Source: an uncultured Clostridia bacterium (GTDB taxonomy: Bacteria > Bacillota > Clostridia > Lachnospirales > CAG-274). Taken from it: a stretch of 52,609 nucleotides of DNA. Positions 17,864 to 26,500 of the stretch are shown one piece after another (position 1 is the stretch's first letter; each line of letters opens with the position of its first letter). A program made the translations under genes and the position numbers. The notes under the pieces were generated by a model, which was not told the origin of the DNA, did no database searches, and saw nothing but the letters and a program-made list of their open reading frames with translations. The stretch covers positions 1 to 52,609 of the forward strand of contig CANQDF010000016.1 of the NCBI GenBank assembly GCA_947591605.1, given 5' to 3'.

Positions 17864-19528
17864 ATGAAAAATTTTGCATCTGTTTTAACGGGATTTGTGC
17901 TTGCACTTACCGTAAGTGTCGGCGTATATGCTGCCGAAGATTGTAGCCCTTGGGCAAAAGAGAGTATAGACAAGGCAATATCCGAAGGCATAGTACCCGA
18001 AACTTTGCAGTCGGACTACACAAGCAATATAACCCGCAAGGAATTTTGCCGCCTTGCGGTACAGACTTATATCAAAAAGACAGGCTATACCACTCAGGAG
18101 TATCTGCAAACGCCATTTACGGACATTGACGATGATTATGTTACCACCGCATATATGCTTGAGATAGTATCGGGAAAAGGCAATGAAAAATTTGACCCCG
18201 ACAGCGCCATAACAAGGCAGGAAGCCGCCGTAATGCTTAACAACCTTGCGGAAGTATCGGGTGTGGACAACAACAAAACAAATACGGAAAAATTTGTTGA
18301 CGAGGATCATTTTGCAAGTTGGGCAAAGGATGCCATATACAAAATATCCGCTGTAAAAAACGGCGGCACGGCAGTAATGTCGGGTACAGGCAGCGGTAAG
18401 TTTTCACCTTGGATGAACTATACAAGGGAACAGGCGATTGCCACTATGTACCGCCTTTATGAGTGCAGCTCAATACCCGTACTTATACCGCAGAAAGACA
18501 AAAATATTTATCGTGTTTCCCGTGATTATAATGTTAAACTTAAAACTTCCGGATATCTGGAATATATATTATGTATAGATTGTAATACAAAAACGGCAAA
18601 AAGATTATTTGAATTTGATCAACGCAGCAGCGAAACAAATATTGTCGCTATAAGCGGCGATTGGATATACTGCATTTGCCAAATGACTTCCGGTGAAAAA
18701 TATGTGTATAAGATAAAAACCGACGGTACCGAAGACTATGTTCTTACACCGGCAGCACATAATATTTATATAGGACATAAATACATTTATTATGTACCCT
18801 CGGTTGCGCGCAATATTGTAGTACGGACCGATCTTAACGGAAAAAATCCGATAACTGTTGATTATTCCAAAATACATACCTATGGAAAATATCCTTGCTG
18901 CTACATAAAAGGCGATAAAAATGACAATGTCTATATTTATGTACAATTATTCGGGGGCAATTATCCCTTATATAACGACATCCCCGAGGACTATCCTGTT
19001 TTGTATGAGTATGATTATACAACAGAAAAAGCGCAGCCTATAGATTTGTACACAAATACAGATCCATTAATATACGGTACATTATGTGACGGAAAATATA
19101 AATATTATCCTCACAGGGAGATTCACTACGCATATAGAAATATGGGGCACGATGAACTGCGCAGGTGCAATATAGACGGTACAGACGACATAGCCTTTGA
19201 CGATCTTTTTCTAACCTATGACAGCTATATGGTCTGCAGCAACTGTATGGAAAATTATATATGTATGTATAAAGACAGATTGTATATGGCAGAAGATCTC
19301 GACACAGCTTTATGTGTTACGGAACTTACCTGTGATGGGGTAAATCGCAGATTTTATCCCCTCGGTGAGGACTCATATGACAAATACACCAACTATCGTA
19401 TAAAATTTTTAGGTGTTATTGATAATAAGCTTTGCTACTATTGTGTAAATCGTTTCGACAACATAGAACGTGTATACAGCTATGATATGGATAGCCGGGA
19501 AACAAAAGAATTATCATGGACTAAGTAA
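17864..19528 (+). CDS. S-layer homology protein, tandem paralogue (SLH-B)
   Basis: A 554-residue protein with the same architecture as SLH-A. The first roughly 200 residues differ from SLH-A at only about ten positions, and long stretches (for example 18171-18317 versus 16557-16702) look identical even at third codon positions. The C-terminal domain (about 210-554) is strongly diverged, more A+T-rich and rich in Tyr and Cys (CCYIKGDK, CSNCMENYIC). This suggests recent gene conversion of the anchor half only. RBS GGGGGAG. Confidence 0.85.
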   Translation: MKNFASVLTGFVLALTVSVGVYAAEDCSPWAKESIDKAISEGIVPETLQSDYTSNITRKEFCRLAVQTYIKKTGYTTQEYLQTPFTDIDDDYVTTAYMLEIVSGKGNEKFDPDSAITRQEAAVMLNNLAEVSGVDNNKTNTEKFVDEDHFASWAKDAIYKISAVKNGGTAVMSGTGSGKFSPWMNYTREQAIATMYRLYECSSIPVLIPQKDKNIYRVSRDYNVKLKTSGYLEYILCIDCNTKTAKRLFEFDQRSSETNIVAISGDWIYCICQMTSGEKYVYKIKTDGTEDYVLTPAAHNIYIGHKYIYYVPSVARNIVVRTDLNGKNPITVDYSKIHTYGKYPCCYIKGDKNDNVYIYVQLFGGNYPLYNDIPEDYPVLYEYDYTTEKAQPIDLYTNTDPLIYGTLCDGKYKYYPHREIHYAYRNMGHDELRRCNIDGTDDIAFDDLFLTYDSYMVCSNCMENYICMYKDRLYMAEDLDTALCVTELTCDGVNRRFYPLGEDSYDKYTNYRIKFLGVIDNKLCYYCVNRFDNIERVYSYDMDSRETKELSWTK

Positions 19529-19571
19529 AATATGTTTTATAGTCTAAAACTTTTGTAATTGTATAAATTTA

Positions 19572-19617
19572 TAAAAGGGTCGAATAAAATTATTATTTCG
19601 ATCCTTTTTAATTTTTT
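19572..19617 (+). terminator. Intrinsic terminator after SLH-B
   Basis: AAAAGGGTCGAA pairs with TTCGATCCTTTT (one G-T pair) and is followed by TTAATTTTTT. It closes the SLH pair. Confidence 0.75.
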
Positions 19618-19701
19618 ATAAGTATGGTTGCTTATTTTTATAAAATTTCCTCTTTATATAATGATTTGCAAATCAAAAAAATATAAGGAGATGAAATTAT
19701 T

Positions 19702-19800
19702 ATGGAAAAAATCAATAATTTTAAAGGTGTATTGGTATATATTAATTCAGATACAAAGTATACCGATGAACAAGCTCCATCATCTGCTTTGAAAGCGTAG
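19702..19800 (+). pseudogene. Truncated gene start interrupted by the LysR3 duplication
   Basis: A well-formed gene start (AAGGAG, then ATG at 19702, preceded by a TATAAT at about 19656) reads 23 codons (MEKINNFKGVLVYINSDT...) before running into the duplicated LysR3 segment at 19771, where it stops at 19800. The original product cannot be identified. It marks the left junction of the duplicated segment. Confidence 0.55.
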
Positions 19801-19891
19801 GCTGTGTAATGTGCAGATATTCTGCGGCACGGGTTATGCTCTGCTCCTCTGCAACAGCAAGAAAATATTGAAGCAATCTTGTTTCTATCAT
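19742..19891 (-). pseudogene. LysR3 5'-end fragment (40 codons) in a duplicated segment
   Basis: Positions 19771-19999 repeat 14691-14916 with one substitution in the non-coding part and a 3-bp insertion. The copy contains the first 40 codons of LysR3, its RBS, and the entire divergent promoter. On the minus strand it reads 40 LysR residues (helix-turn-helix up to TQPTLSKQMMEL) plus nine foreign residues, then stops at 19742. The fragment lacks the wing and effector domain. Confidence 0.85.
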
Positions 19892-19953
19892 ATTAAAATA
19901 CCCTCTTTATGTATCATTCCCAAAAGCTATATATAATTATTCTACATAACTGT

Positions 19954-19982
19954 TTGTAATTTGTCAATGAGTGCTGTATAAT
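19954..19982 (+). promoter_or_regulatory. Duplicated copy of the LysR3-divergent promoter
   Basis: TTGTAA - 17 bp - TATAAT, the same promoter as at 14874-14902, here pointing toward rpmE. The accompanying dyad has an enlarged spacer, so LysR3 control is probably lost. Confidence 0.55.
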
Positions 19983-19999
19983 AAAAATTACAGAACAAC

Positions 20000-20033
20000 T
20001 GTTAAAGTGTAACCTATCATTGACACTTTAACA
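20000..20033. repeat. 34-bp inverted repeat, copy 1
   Basis: TGTTAAAGTGT and its exact complement ACACTTTAACA flank a 12-nt loop and are followed by A and T runs. A second copy with nearly identical arms and loop lies at 45773-45806 upstream of the giant surface-protein gene. It could be an operator or a small mobile palindrome. Confidence 0.7.
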
Positions 20034-20062
20034 AAATTTTTAATAAATTTAAGGTTTTTTTC

Positions 20063-20091
20063 TTGATTTTTTATATATGGTGTGGTATACT
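20063..20091 (+). promoter_or_regulatory. Sigma-A promoter of rpmE
   Basis: TTGATT (20063-20068), a 17-bp spacer and TATACT (20086-20091) with a TGG just upstream of the -10. It lies 63 bp before the rpmE start. Confidence 0.75.
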
Positions 20092-20154
20092 TTTAACGTT
20101 GTTGACGTAGAGATGCCAAAATGTATCTCAATTTATCAGAAAGAGGTGTAACAA

Positions 20155-20358
20155 ATGAAGGAAGGTATACATCCTGCTTATTATCAGGCAAAGGTAAAGT
20201 GCAACTGCGGTAACGAGTTCGTATGCGGTTCCACCAAGGAGGAGATAAGAGTCGAGGTTTGCTCAAAGTGTCATCCATTCTACACAGGCAGCCAGAAGCT
20301 TCTTCTTGATGCAGGCGGACGTGTTGACAAGTTCAACAAGAAGTACGGCAGAAGCTGA
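20155..20358 (+). CDS. rpmE: 50S ribosomal protein L31
   Basis: A 67-residue L31, the normal size. The zinc-type cysteines are C16, C18, C36 and C39 (KCNCGN and [10 protein letters not shown]), so this is the zinc-containing C+ form. RBS GAGGTG. Stands alone with its own promoter and terminator. Confidence 0.97.
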   Translation: MKEGIHPAYYQAKVKCNCGNEFVCGSTKEEIRVEVCSKCHPFYTGSQKLLLDAGGRVDKFNKKYGRS

Positions 20359-20412
20359 GTTGTGTTTTATAAAAATGTATTTTAAAAGGGACTGCCGCAA
20401 AGGAGTTCTGTA

Positions 20413-20453
20413 AAATTTGGTGTGGCCGCAAAAGGACCGCACCAAATTTTTTT
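20413..20453 (+). terminator. Terminator downstream of rpmE
   Basis: AAATTTGGTG pairs with CACCAAATTT, extended by G-T pairs, then T7. It lies between rpmE and the convergent gene ending at 20525 and may act in both directions. Confidence 0.8.
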
Positions 20454-20524
20454 GTTTAAAAAAAGAACACAACCGATGTTTGCCGCATTCGGCTTTATGG
20501 GTATTGCGTGGACGAAACCGCTCC

Positions 20525-21778
20525 TCATTTTGCAAAGGTTATAACAAAATCATTTGAGTTAAAGTCGGACTGCACGGAGGATATGTAAAGGTAGAGATAT
20601 TTATCGTCAAGATAGTACCAGTCATCGTAATTGGCGTCCGTCATATCGGATAATTTATAGCCGACCGTGAGATAGTACCTGTTTAAAACAAAGCTGTCAA
20701 AGCTGTTGGGATCCCGTGTTTCAAAATCGGACACGATAAGTGGTACGGTATACTTATCTATGTTATAGTGCTCCCTGTCAAGCCTTACGAGCATATTGTA
20801 TGCGCCTCTGCCGTTAAGGCTTATTTTAATGCCGCTATTGCGGATATTCAATGTTTCCTCGTTTGCATGGCTGTCGTATCTGTATCTGCCCCTTAAAGCG
20901 GTGGTGTTGTCCGAAAGGTCGACTGCTTCATAATTCACCTCGGAGGCGTCGGTTATGGGTTGCACCTCGTCCGAAACGGCGGTGTATTCGTCAAGCTCGT
21001 AAAATTCGGTTGAATATACCTTTGTTTTATCTTCCTCAAAAAAGTTTTGCACACCCATATATCCGCAGGCGAGCAGCTCCATATAGTCCTCGTAGCGTGG
21101 TATGGGATATTTTTTTGTTTCGTCGGTGAGCTTGTGCTCCGATTTGGGCAGCTCAAGCCCGGGGCTTTTTACAAGCAGCGTTATGTTTGAGTTTTCTCTG
21201 TTAAACACCTTGCTAAGACAAGAAAATTTGTCCTTTAAAATATCTCTGTATTTGTCCCGTTTTTCGGGATAGCCCTCGTATGTGATATATGCCGAAAGGG
21301 CAGCGGGATTTTTGCCGAGGAACTGCCTTATATTGCCGCCGAAATGATCTGCGGTATATTCGGAGCAGTCCGTTTCGGGCAGTACGGCAAAGATAGGCTT
21401 TGCCTCTCCGGTAAAGGAGGCGCCCAGGCTTTTGTCGTCCATAAACTCCTTTTTTATTGCATCGCATATATCCCCATACTGGCGGTTGTCGCACATTACG
21501 CCGTCATTCATAAGCACACTGTAGCCCTCAAAATCGACCTTTGTTGCCGCAACACGGCGAGGCGGACCGAAAAGCCCTCCTCCCGTATAAATAAATTCGG
21601 AGGATGAGGGCTTGTCGCTGACCCCGTATTTGTCGGATATATATTCAGCTGCGCTTTGCTTTGCGGCCATGAGATCCATATTTTGTATTATAATAGGAAA
21701 GACAATACGGAATATTAGTATAATTAAAGCGGCAGCAGCAATAAAAACGGGTATGAACATAAGCCTTTTTGCCTTCAT
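20525..21778 (-). CDS. Membrane-anchored protein of unknown function
   Basis: A 417-residue protein with one N-terminal transmembrane helix (about residues 7-30) and a large outside domain with no motif I recognise; charged and Tyr-rich, with several DD/DE clusters. The C-terminal 100 residues (LNRYYLTVGYKL to DFVITFAK) are beta-rich. Its start overlaps the HAD gene by 4 bp (ATGA), so the two are translationally coupled. Third gene of a tadA-HAD-unknown operon. Confidence 0.7.
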   Translation of the reverse strand: MKAKRLMFIPVFIAAAALIILIFRIVFPIIIQNMDLMAAKQSAAEYISDKYGVSDKPSSSEFIYTGGGLFGPPRRVAATKVDFEGYSVLMNDGVMCDNRQYGDICDAIKKEFMDDKSLGASFTGEAKPIFAVLPETDCSEYTADHFGGNIRQFLGKNPAALSAYITYEGYPEKRDKYRDILKDKFSCLSKVFNRENSNITLLVKSPGLELPKSEHKLTDETKKYPIPRYEDYMELLACGYMGVQNFFEEDKTKVYSTEFYELDEYTAVSDEVQPITDASEVNYEAVDLSDNTTALRGRYRYDSHANEETLNIRNSGIKISLNGRGAYNMLVRLDREHYNIDKYTVPLIVSDFETRDPNSFDSFVLNRYYLTVGYKLSDMTDANYDDWYYLDDKYLYLYISSVQSDFNSNDFVITFAK

Positions 21779-22422
21779 GCCATTTCTCCTTTCACAAGCT
21801 CCTCAAAGCTTAAAATACTGCTGTGAGCCGCAGCCTTTACCGCATCCCAGTCGCCTGCCGTCCTCTCCTCAAATACCGCCGTTGTCGTCATACCCGCTGC
21901 CCTTGCGCTTAAAATGGCAGGGAGTATATCCTCGTAGACATGACAGTCCTCGGGAGAGGTGCCGAGCTGCTCTGCGCAGTGCAGAAAAATATCGGGGAAG
22001 TCCTTGCTCCTGAGCCCCGAGCTGCCGTCGGAAAATGCGTCAAAAAGGTGATAAATACCGTTTTTTTCAAGCACGGGTCTATAGTACTCGGGTGAGGAAG
22101 AGGTGGCAAGCCCTATCCTTATCCCCCTTTTGGTCAAAAGCCTTATGTACTCGGCAGCGTAGGGCTTGAGCCTTACATTATGCTCGTATTCGTACAGGGA
22201 ATCGTCCTGCCATTCCTTTATTATGGACTTGATGCTGTCGGGGAGGGAGTATTCGTTTTTGGTAAATACAGCTCCGTCATACATATTGAGTGTGCTTATT
22301 CTGTCCGTATAGTCGGGCGGTATTTCCATCCCCCTGCGTTTAAAAAAATTCATGTCCACCGTGTCCCATACATATGCCGAATCGGCAATGGTGCCGTCAA
22401 AATCAAAAATTACCGCTTTCAT
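21775..22422 (-). CDS. HAD-superfamily phosphatase (beta-phosphoglucomutase-like)
   Basis: A 215-residue HAD hydrolase. Motif I is FDFDGT with nucleophile D7 and acid D9; motif II is LATSSS; motif III/IV include the K in SKDFPDIF and the acidic pair in VYEDILPAILSARAAGM. The cap is helical (type C1). It dephosphorylates or isomerises a small phosphorylated metabolite. Six bp separate it from tadA upstream. Confidence 0.88.
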   Translation of the reverse strand: MKAVIFDFDGTIADSAYVWDTVDMNFFKRRGMEIPPDYTDRISTLNMYDGAVFTKNEYSLPDSIKSIIKEWQDDSLYEYEHNVRLKPYAAEYIRLLTKRGIRIGLATSSSPEYYRPVLEKNGIYHLFDAFSDGSSGLRSKDFPDIFLHCAEQLGTSPEDCHVYEDILPAILSARAAGMTTTAVFEERTAGDWDAVKAAAHSSILSFEELVKGEMA

Positions 22423-22428
22423 ATTATG

Positions 22429-22884
22429 TTATCCTTTCCGCCTGTATGTCCTGAAAAAGCTCTTCATTATTTTGCTGCATTCCTCCTGCATTACACCCTG
22501 CGTTATCTCGCATCTGTGGTTAAAGCGGGGTTCGTCAAGCAGATTGTATATCGAGCCGCAGCAGCCTGCCTTGGGGTTGGGAGTGCCGAACACCACACGG
22601 GGTATGCGTGCCTGAAGTATGGCGCCGCTGCACATGGGGCACGGCTCTACCGTAACATAAAGAGTGCAGCCCTCCAGCCGCCAGTCGCCCATAAAAAGGC
22701 ATGCCTCGTTTATGGCGGCTATCTCGGCGTGCGAGAGCACGTTTTTGTCCGTCATACGCCTGTTGCAGCCTCTGCCTATTACATGTCCGTTATATTCAAT
22801 TATACAGCCTATAGGTACTTCCTCAAGCTCATATGCTTCCCTTGCCTTTAAAAGGGCAAGCGCCATATAGTATTCATCTTTCAT
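22429..22884 (-). CDS. tadA: tRNA-specific adenosine deaminase
   Basis: A 151-residue enzyme that converts A34 to inosine in the anticodon of tRNA-Arg(ACG). The zinc site and catalytic residues are H52-A-E54 and P81-C82-x-x-C85. The start at 22884 has AAGGGAG eight bases upstream and gives the family-typical MKDEYYMALAL opening. An upstream in-frame ATG adds 29 residues of non-family sequence. First gene of the operon. Confidence 0.95.
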   Translation of the reverse strand: MKDEYYMALALLKAREAYELEEVPIGCIIEYNGHVIGRGCNRRMTDKNVLSHAEIAAINEACLFMGDWRLEGCTLYVTVEPCPMCSGAILQARIPRVVFGTPNPKAGCCGSIYNLLDEPRFNHRCEITQGVMQEECSKIMKSFFRTYRRKG

Positions 22885-22997
22885 TTTTATTGCTCCCTTA
22901 CAGCTTGCTGCGCCGCATACCGCCGAGTGTATCATAAAGTATACAAACAGGTTTGCAATTTTACGATACATCAGCGGGACTTTTACGGTAAAATATA

Positions 22998-23026
22998 TTG
23001 CATTTTCTGCATTAAAATGTTATACT
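22998..23026 (+). promoter_or_regulatory. Sigma-A promoter for the DivIVA-like gene
   Basis: TTGCAT - 17 bp - TATACT. An 18-bp palindrome (TCAAATGT CA ACATTTGA, 23042-23059) lies in the leader just before the RBS and could modulate translation. Confidence 0.65.
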
Positions 23027-23075
23027 GAAAATATCAGAATATCAAATGTCAACATTTGAAAGAAGGGGTGGAATA

Positions 23076-24383
23076 ATGCCAACATTTACAACAACTAAAA
23101 ACGGTTACACACCGATGGAGGTAGACGCTTACATAAACAGCCTTGAGCAGGAAATTAAGGTCTACAAGGAAAAGGAAACGGCTATAAACAAGGCCATAAT
23201 CAGTGCTCAGATGGCATCCGACAAGATGATCAAGCAGGCAAATGAGGAAAGCGCCTCGGTCATCAAAAAGGCAAACGATGAGGCTGCCGAGATCATTAAA
23301 AAGGCCAATACCGAATCCGCCGATATCGTTAAAAAGGCAAATGACGAAAAGGACAAGATAATGGCTGAGGCTCAAAAGTTCTCCGCCGCACTTGCCGAAA
23401 ATGCCAATAAGGAAATACAGGATATCAAATCTAATATATCACAGCAGAGGACAATAATCAACAGCTTTAATGCAGATTATAAAGCTTTGGTCGAAAAATA
23501 TCTCAAATCCTACGATGCGTCGGTTTCGCTTAAGGTAGTAAAGGATCTTGACAGTATAGAGGCACTTATAAACAAGTGGGATAAGGAGGGAGTGCCTACA
23601 GCAGGCTCTTCCGCCAATAAAACTGCCGAGGCTGCAGCCGCACCACAGCCTAAGCCGGCGGTAAGTACGCCTGCGCCTGCTCCAACACCCGCACCATCAC
23701 CTGTATCGGCGGGGCCTGCATTTGGTATGGGCATGAAAAAGCCCGATGAGGCACCCAAGATCGAGCCTGCGCCATCGGCTGTGCCTCCGTCACCCCTTGC
23801 ATCAAGCAGCGTACCAAAGGCTGACGACAGCAGTGCTCAGGACGCACCAAAGCAGTATATCAAAACGGGTCTTGGCGGCCAGGGCATGGGCGGCATACCC
23901 GCTAACCCAAGCTACGGACTGGGCGGTGAAAGGACCCTCAGAAACAGCATTAACCACAGTGAGGCGCCTAAGCCTGCCGAACCCGCTCCGGAGCCTATAA
24001 GCGCCGCAAATATGACGGTGCCCAAATTCGGCGAGATGACAGCCTCGTCCGCTCCCGACGGCGGAGCGCCAAAGCCGGGTATATATAAGGTAACATCGGA
24101 CAATACCCTTTACAATGACAACCGTCCTATGGGCAGCGAGCCCGCACCTGCAAACACAGCACCCGCAGGTCCTGCTCCAAACACGGATAGCGCACCTGCA
24201 CCAAAGGCGGATCCTACCGTGAACAATACTCCAAAGCCGGGTATATACAAGGTGACATCGGACAACACCCTGTATAACGAAAACAACAAGCCAAACCCAC
24301 CTGCGGGGGGCATTGGCTCCGATGCTTCGGGTGTTGTAAAGCCGGGTATATACAAGGTACCTAAAAACGATACAAACAAATAA
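23076..24383 (+). CDS. DivIVA-domain protein with Pro/Ala-rich tail and C-terminal repeats
   Basis: A 435-residue protein. The N-terminus (FTTTKNGYTPMEVDAYINSL) is the DivIVA membrane-binding domain, followed by a long coiled coil to about residue 170 with four near-repeats of IKKAN-E-A. Residues 180-330 are Pro/Ala-rich. The C-terminal third carries KPGIYKVTSDNTLYN twice and a third, shorter KPGIYKV near the end. DivIVA proteins localise to curved membrane at poles and septa; the tail repeats look like short partner-binding motifs. Start at 23076 after GAAGGGG; an upstream in-frame ATG lacks an RBS. Confidence 0.85.
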   Translation: MPTFTTTKNGYTPMEVDAYINSLEQEIKVYKEKETAINKAIISAQMASDKMIKQANEESASVIKKANDEAAEIIKKANTESADIVKKANDEKDKIMAEAQKFSAALAENANKEIQDIKSNISQQRTIINSFNADYKALVEKYLKSYDASVSLKVVKDLDSIEALINKWDKEGVPTAGSSANKTAEAAAAPQPKPAVSTPAPAPTPAPSPVSAGPAFGMGMKKPDEAPKIEPAPSAVPPSPLASSSVPKADDSSAQDAPKQYIKTGLGGQGMGGIPANPSYGLGGERTLRNSINHSEAPKPAEPAPEPISAANMTVPKFGEMTASSAPDGGAPKPGIYKVTSDNTLYNDNRPMGSEPAPANTAPAGPAPNTDSAPAPKADPTVNNTPKPGIYKVTSDNTLYNENNKPNPPAGGIGSDASGVVKPGIYKVPKNDTNK

Positions 24384-24394
24384 TGCTTTTGCCT

Positions 24395-24434
24395 AAAAAC
24401 GCTTTGGAGATGTATTCCTTCAAGGCGTTTTTTT
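24395..24434 (+). terminator. Terminator after the DivIVA-like gene
   Basis: AAAACGCTTTGGAG pairs with CCTTCAAGGCGTTTT (G-T pairs allowed) and runs into T7. Confidence 0.75.
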
Positions 24435-24482
24435 GGACATCGGCAGACTGCGTATGATATTATTATAAGGAGTGACATAAAA

Positions 24483-25868
24483 ATGAAGAGAAGGATGGCG
24501 GCATTTATTGCCCTTACAATGCTTTTGGGCACGACCCCCGTATATGCGGAGGATACGGTAACGGTAAATACCGACGGGGCAACAATGGAGTTTGATGTTG
24601 AGCCTGTGCTGGAAAACGGCAGGGTTCTTGTACCCATGCGTGCGATATTTGAGGAGCTTGGCTGTGTCGTTGCCTACAGCAGGACAGACGACGGAGCCTA
24701 TGTGACAGCAGCAAGGGGTCAGGACAGGATGATGCTTGAAATAGGCTCGGACACAATGTATCTTAACGGCAGCGAGATAAAGCTTGACGTACCCGCAAAA
24801 ATAGTGGACGGAAGAACGCTTGTGCCTCTGCGTGCGGTATCCGAGGGGCTGGGCACAAAGGTGGTGTGGCTTGGAGATATAAAGACGGTATGTCTTTACA
24901 AAAAGCACGGTCAGCACAATATAAGCACTCGTACAAGCGAAAAGTCGATAAAATCGGAGGACGGCACTGTGCTTATCAACGTACTCTGCGCCTATCCGGT
25001 CATCGAGAGCGGCGGCGACGAGTATATAGAGAGCATAAATAAGCTCTACGAAGGATCCGCCGATGAGTTTATAAAGATCGCAGAGAGCTATACCGAGGCT
25101 GCACGGGAAATACTTGAGGCGAGGAGTGAACGCACTGCACCCCTGGAGTTTGAACTGACATATGAGGTCAACACGGACAGAAAGGATATACTCTCCGTAA
25201 CGGAGCACAGATACCTTGACACACAGGGAGCGCATCCCAATACCGAGAGGGAGTCGCATACCTTTGACCTTGCGGCAAAAAAGGAGCTTAATATCGGCGA
25301 TGTACTAAACGGCAGCAGCGAGGAGATAAAAAGCCTTGTATGCGACCGCTTTGAAAAATGGTTTGCCGAAAACTGGGAGGGTGAGCTTACCGAGGAACAG
25401 ATACGTACAATAAAGGACGAGTCCGACAATGTAAAGTTCTGCCTTACCGATACGGGTGCTTTGCTCTATTTTGACGTATATCAGATAGCACCGTATGCAA
25501 TGGGCTATCCCGAGGCTGAGATAAACGATGCCGCTCTGCTTAAGACGGATATGTCGGACGGCAGCCTCGATGAGCTTAATATAGAGCTTAAGGGCAGCCC
25601 AAGCACCGGATATAAATGGAGAGTAGCCGATGCGGATGCATCTCTTGAGATCGAGGAGAGCTATAAGGAGGACGAAAATGCGGATGATCCCAACGGAAAA
25701 GAGGGCACATTCGGTTTTAAGATAAAGGGTACCGAGGAGGGAAATTGCTCCGTTACCCTTGCCTATACAAAAGAAGGCGAAAACCCCTATAACGGCGCCG
25801 AAACCTGCACATATAAGCTGTATGTTTCAAAGGATGGCAGGATAACCGTTCTTTCCGCAGAGAAGTAA
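24483..25868 (+). CDS. Secreted stalk / PdaC-like / chagasin-like protein
   Basis: A 461-residue protein with signal peptide (1-22). A copper-amine-oxidase-N stalk occupies about 25-145 (VLVPMRAIFEELG and TLVPLRAVSEGLG), then DUF4163/DUF3298 domains as in PdaC and RsiV (about 150-355), then a chagasin-type inhibitor I42 fold (362-455). The last has GSPSTGYKW (compare NPTTGY), GTFGFK and the ENPYNGAE loop. Chagasin domains inhibit papain-family cysteine proteases. DUF3298 alone is not catalytic. This fusion may protect surface structures from proteases. RBS AAGGAG. Confidence 0.8.
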   Translation: MKRRMAAFIALTMLLGTTPVYAEDTVTVNTDGATMEFDVEPVLENGRVLVPMRAIFEELGCVVAYSRTDDGAYVTAARGQDRMMLEIGSDTMYLNGSEIKLDVPAKIVDGRTLVPLRAVSEGLGTKVVWLGDIKTVCLYKKHGQHNISTRTSEKSIKSEDGTVLINVLCAYPVIESGGDEYIESINKLYEGSADEFIKIAESYTEAAREILEARSERTAPLEFELTYEVNTDRKDILSVTEHRYLDTQGAHPNTERESHTFDLAAKKELNIGDVLNGSSEEIKSLVCDRFEKWFAENWEGELTEEQIRTIKDESDNVKFCLTDTGALLYFDVYQIAPYAMGYPEAEINDAALLKTDMSDGSLDELNIELKGSPSTGYKWRVADADASLEIEESYKEDENADDPNGKEGTFGFKIKGTEEGNCSVTLAYTKEGENPYNGAETCTYKLYVSKDGRITVLSAEK

Positions 25869-26001
25869 AAGGCATAATAAAATAAGGGGTGCAGTCAAAG
25901 CGCTTCCGATATTCATTAAGGTATGCGTATTTGAATATTTCCGACGCAAATTAAATATAATAAAAATATACTTCGGTATTCTTTTTGCGGGAGGAAATAC
26001 A

Positions 26002-26469
26002 TTGAAAAATAAAAGCACACTTATAACGGCAATACTTATACCGCTTGCGGTCGGCTCCCTATCCTCGCTTATTTCAAGGGGAGGCATGGAGGTATACAAA
26101 ACGCTGGAAAAACCGCCGCTAAGCCCGCCCGATATAGTCTTTCCCATAGTATGGACGATACTGTATATACTTATGGGTATATCGTCATACCTTATATATA
26201 CCTCGGACAGCAGGGATAAGGGCGCTGCCCTGCGGCTTTATGCAGTGCAGCTTGCAATGAATTTTTTGTGGAGCATAATATTTTTTTCGCTTATGCTTTT
26301 TTTGCCTGCCTTTATATGGCTTGCGGCAATGACAGCCGTTATAGCGGCAATGATATACAGGTTTTATGGCATAAATAAAGCTGCGGCATATCTTAATATA
26401 CCGTATCTGCTGTGGTGCTGCTTTGCGCTTTATCTTAACTTTGGCAGCTATATTTTAAACAGCAAGTAA
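26002..26469 (+). CDS. tspO: TspO/MBR-family membrane protein
   Basis: A 155-residue protein with five transmembrane helices. The family signature region KPPLSPPDIVFPIVWTILYILMG is intact, and the helix II-III WS-IFF and NFLWS motifs are present. Bacterial TspO binds tetrapyrroles. The start is TTG at 26002 after GGGAGG. Convergent with spoIIE. Confidence 0.88.
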   Translation: MKNKSTLITAILIPLAVGSLSSLISRGGMEVYKTLEKPPLSPPDIVFPIVWTILYILMGISSYLIYTSDSRDKGAALRLYAVQLAMNFLWSIIFFSLMLFLPAFIWLAAMTAVIAAMIYRFYGINKAAAYLNIPYLLWCCFALYLNFGSYILNSK

Positions 26470-26472
26470 GAT

Positions 26473-26500
26473 GGGTGCTGCTTTGCAGCACCCCGTATTT
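26473..26500. terminator. Bidirectional terminator between tspO and spoIIE
   Basis: GGGTGCTG CTTTG CAGCACCC (26473-26493) followed by GTATTTTT, in the convergent gap. Confidence 0.75.

Noticed and set aside
19529..20154. Insertion sequence as the cause of the LysR fragment copy
   Set aside because: No transposase, terminal inverted repeats or target-site duplication can be seen at the junctions; only the duplicated host sequence is present.
22429..22971. SRP RNA gene next to tadA
   Set aside because: A common neighbour of tadA in Firmicutes, but the flanks here contain no GGAA-GNAR-type SRP fold that I can recognise.
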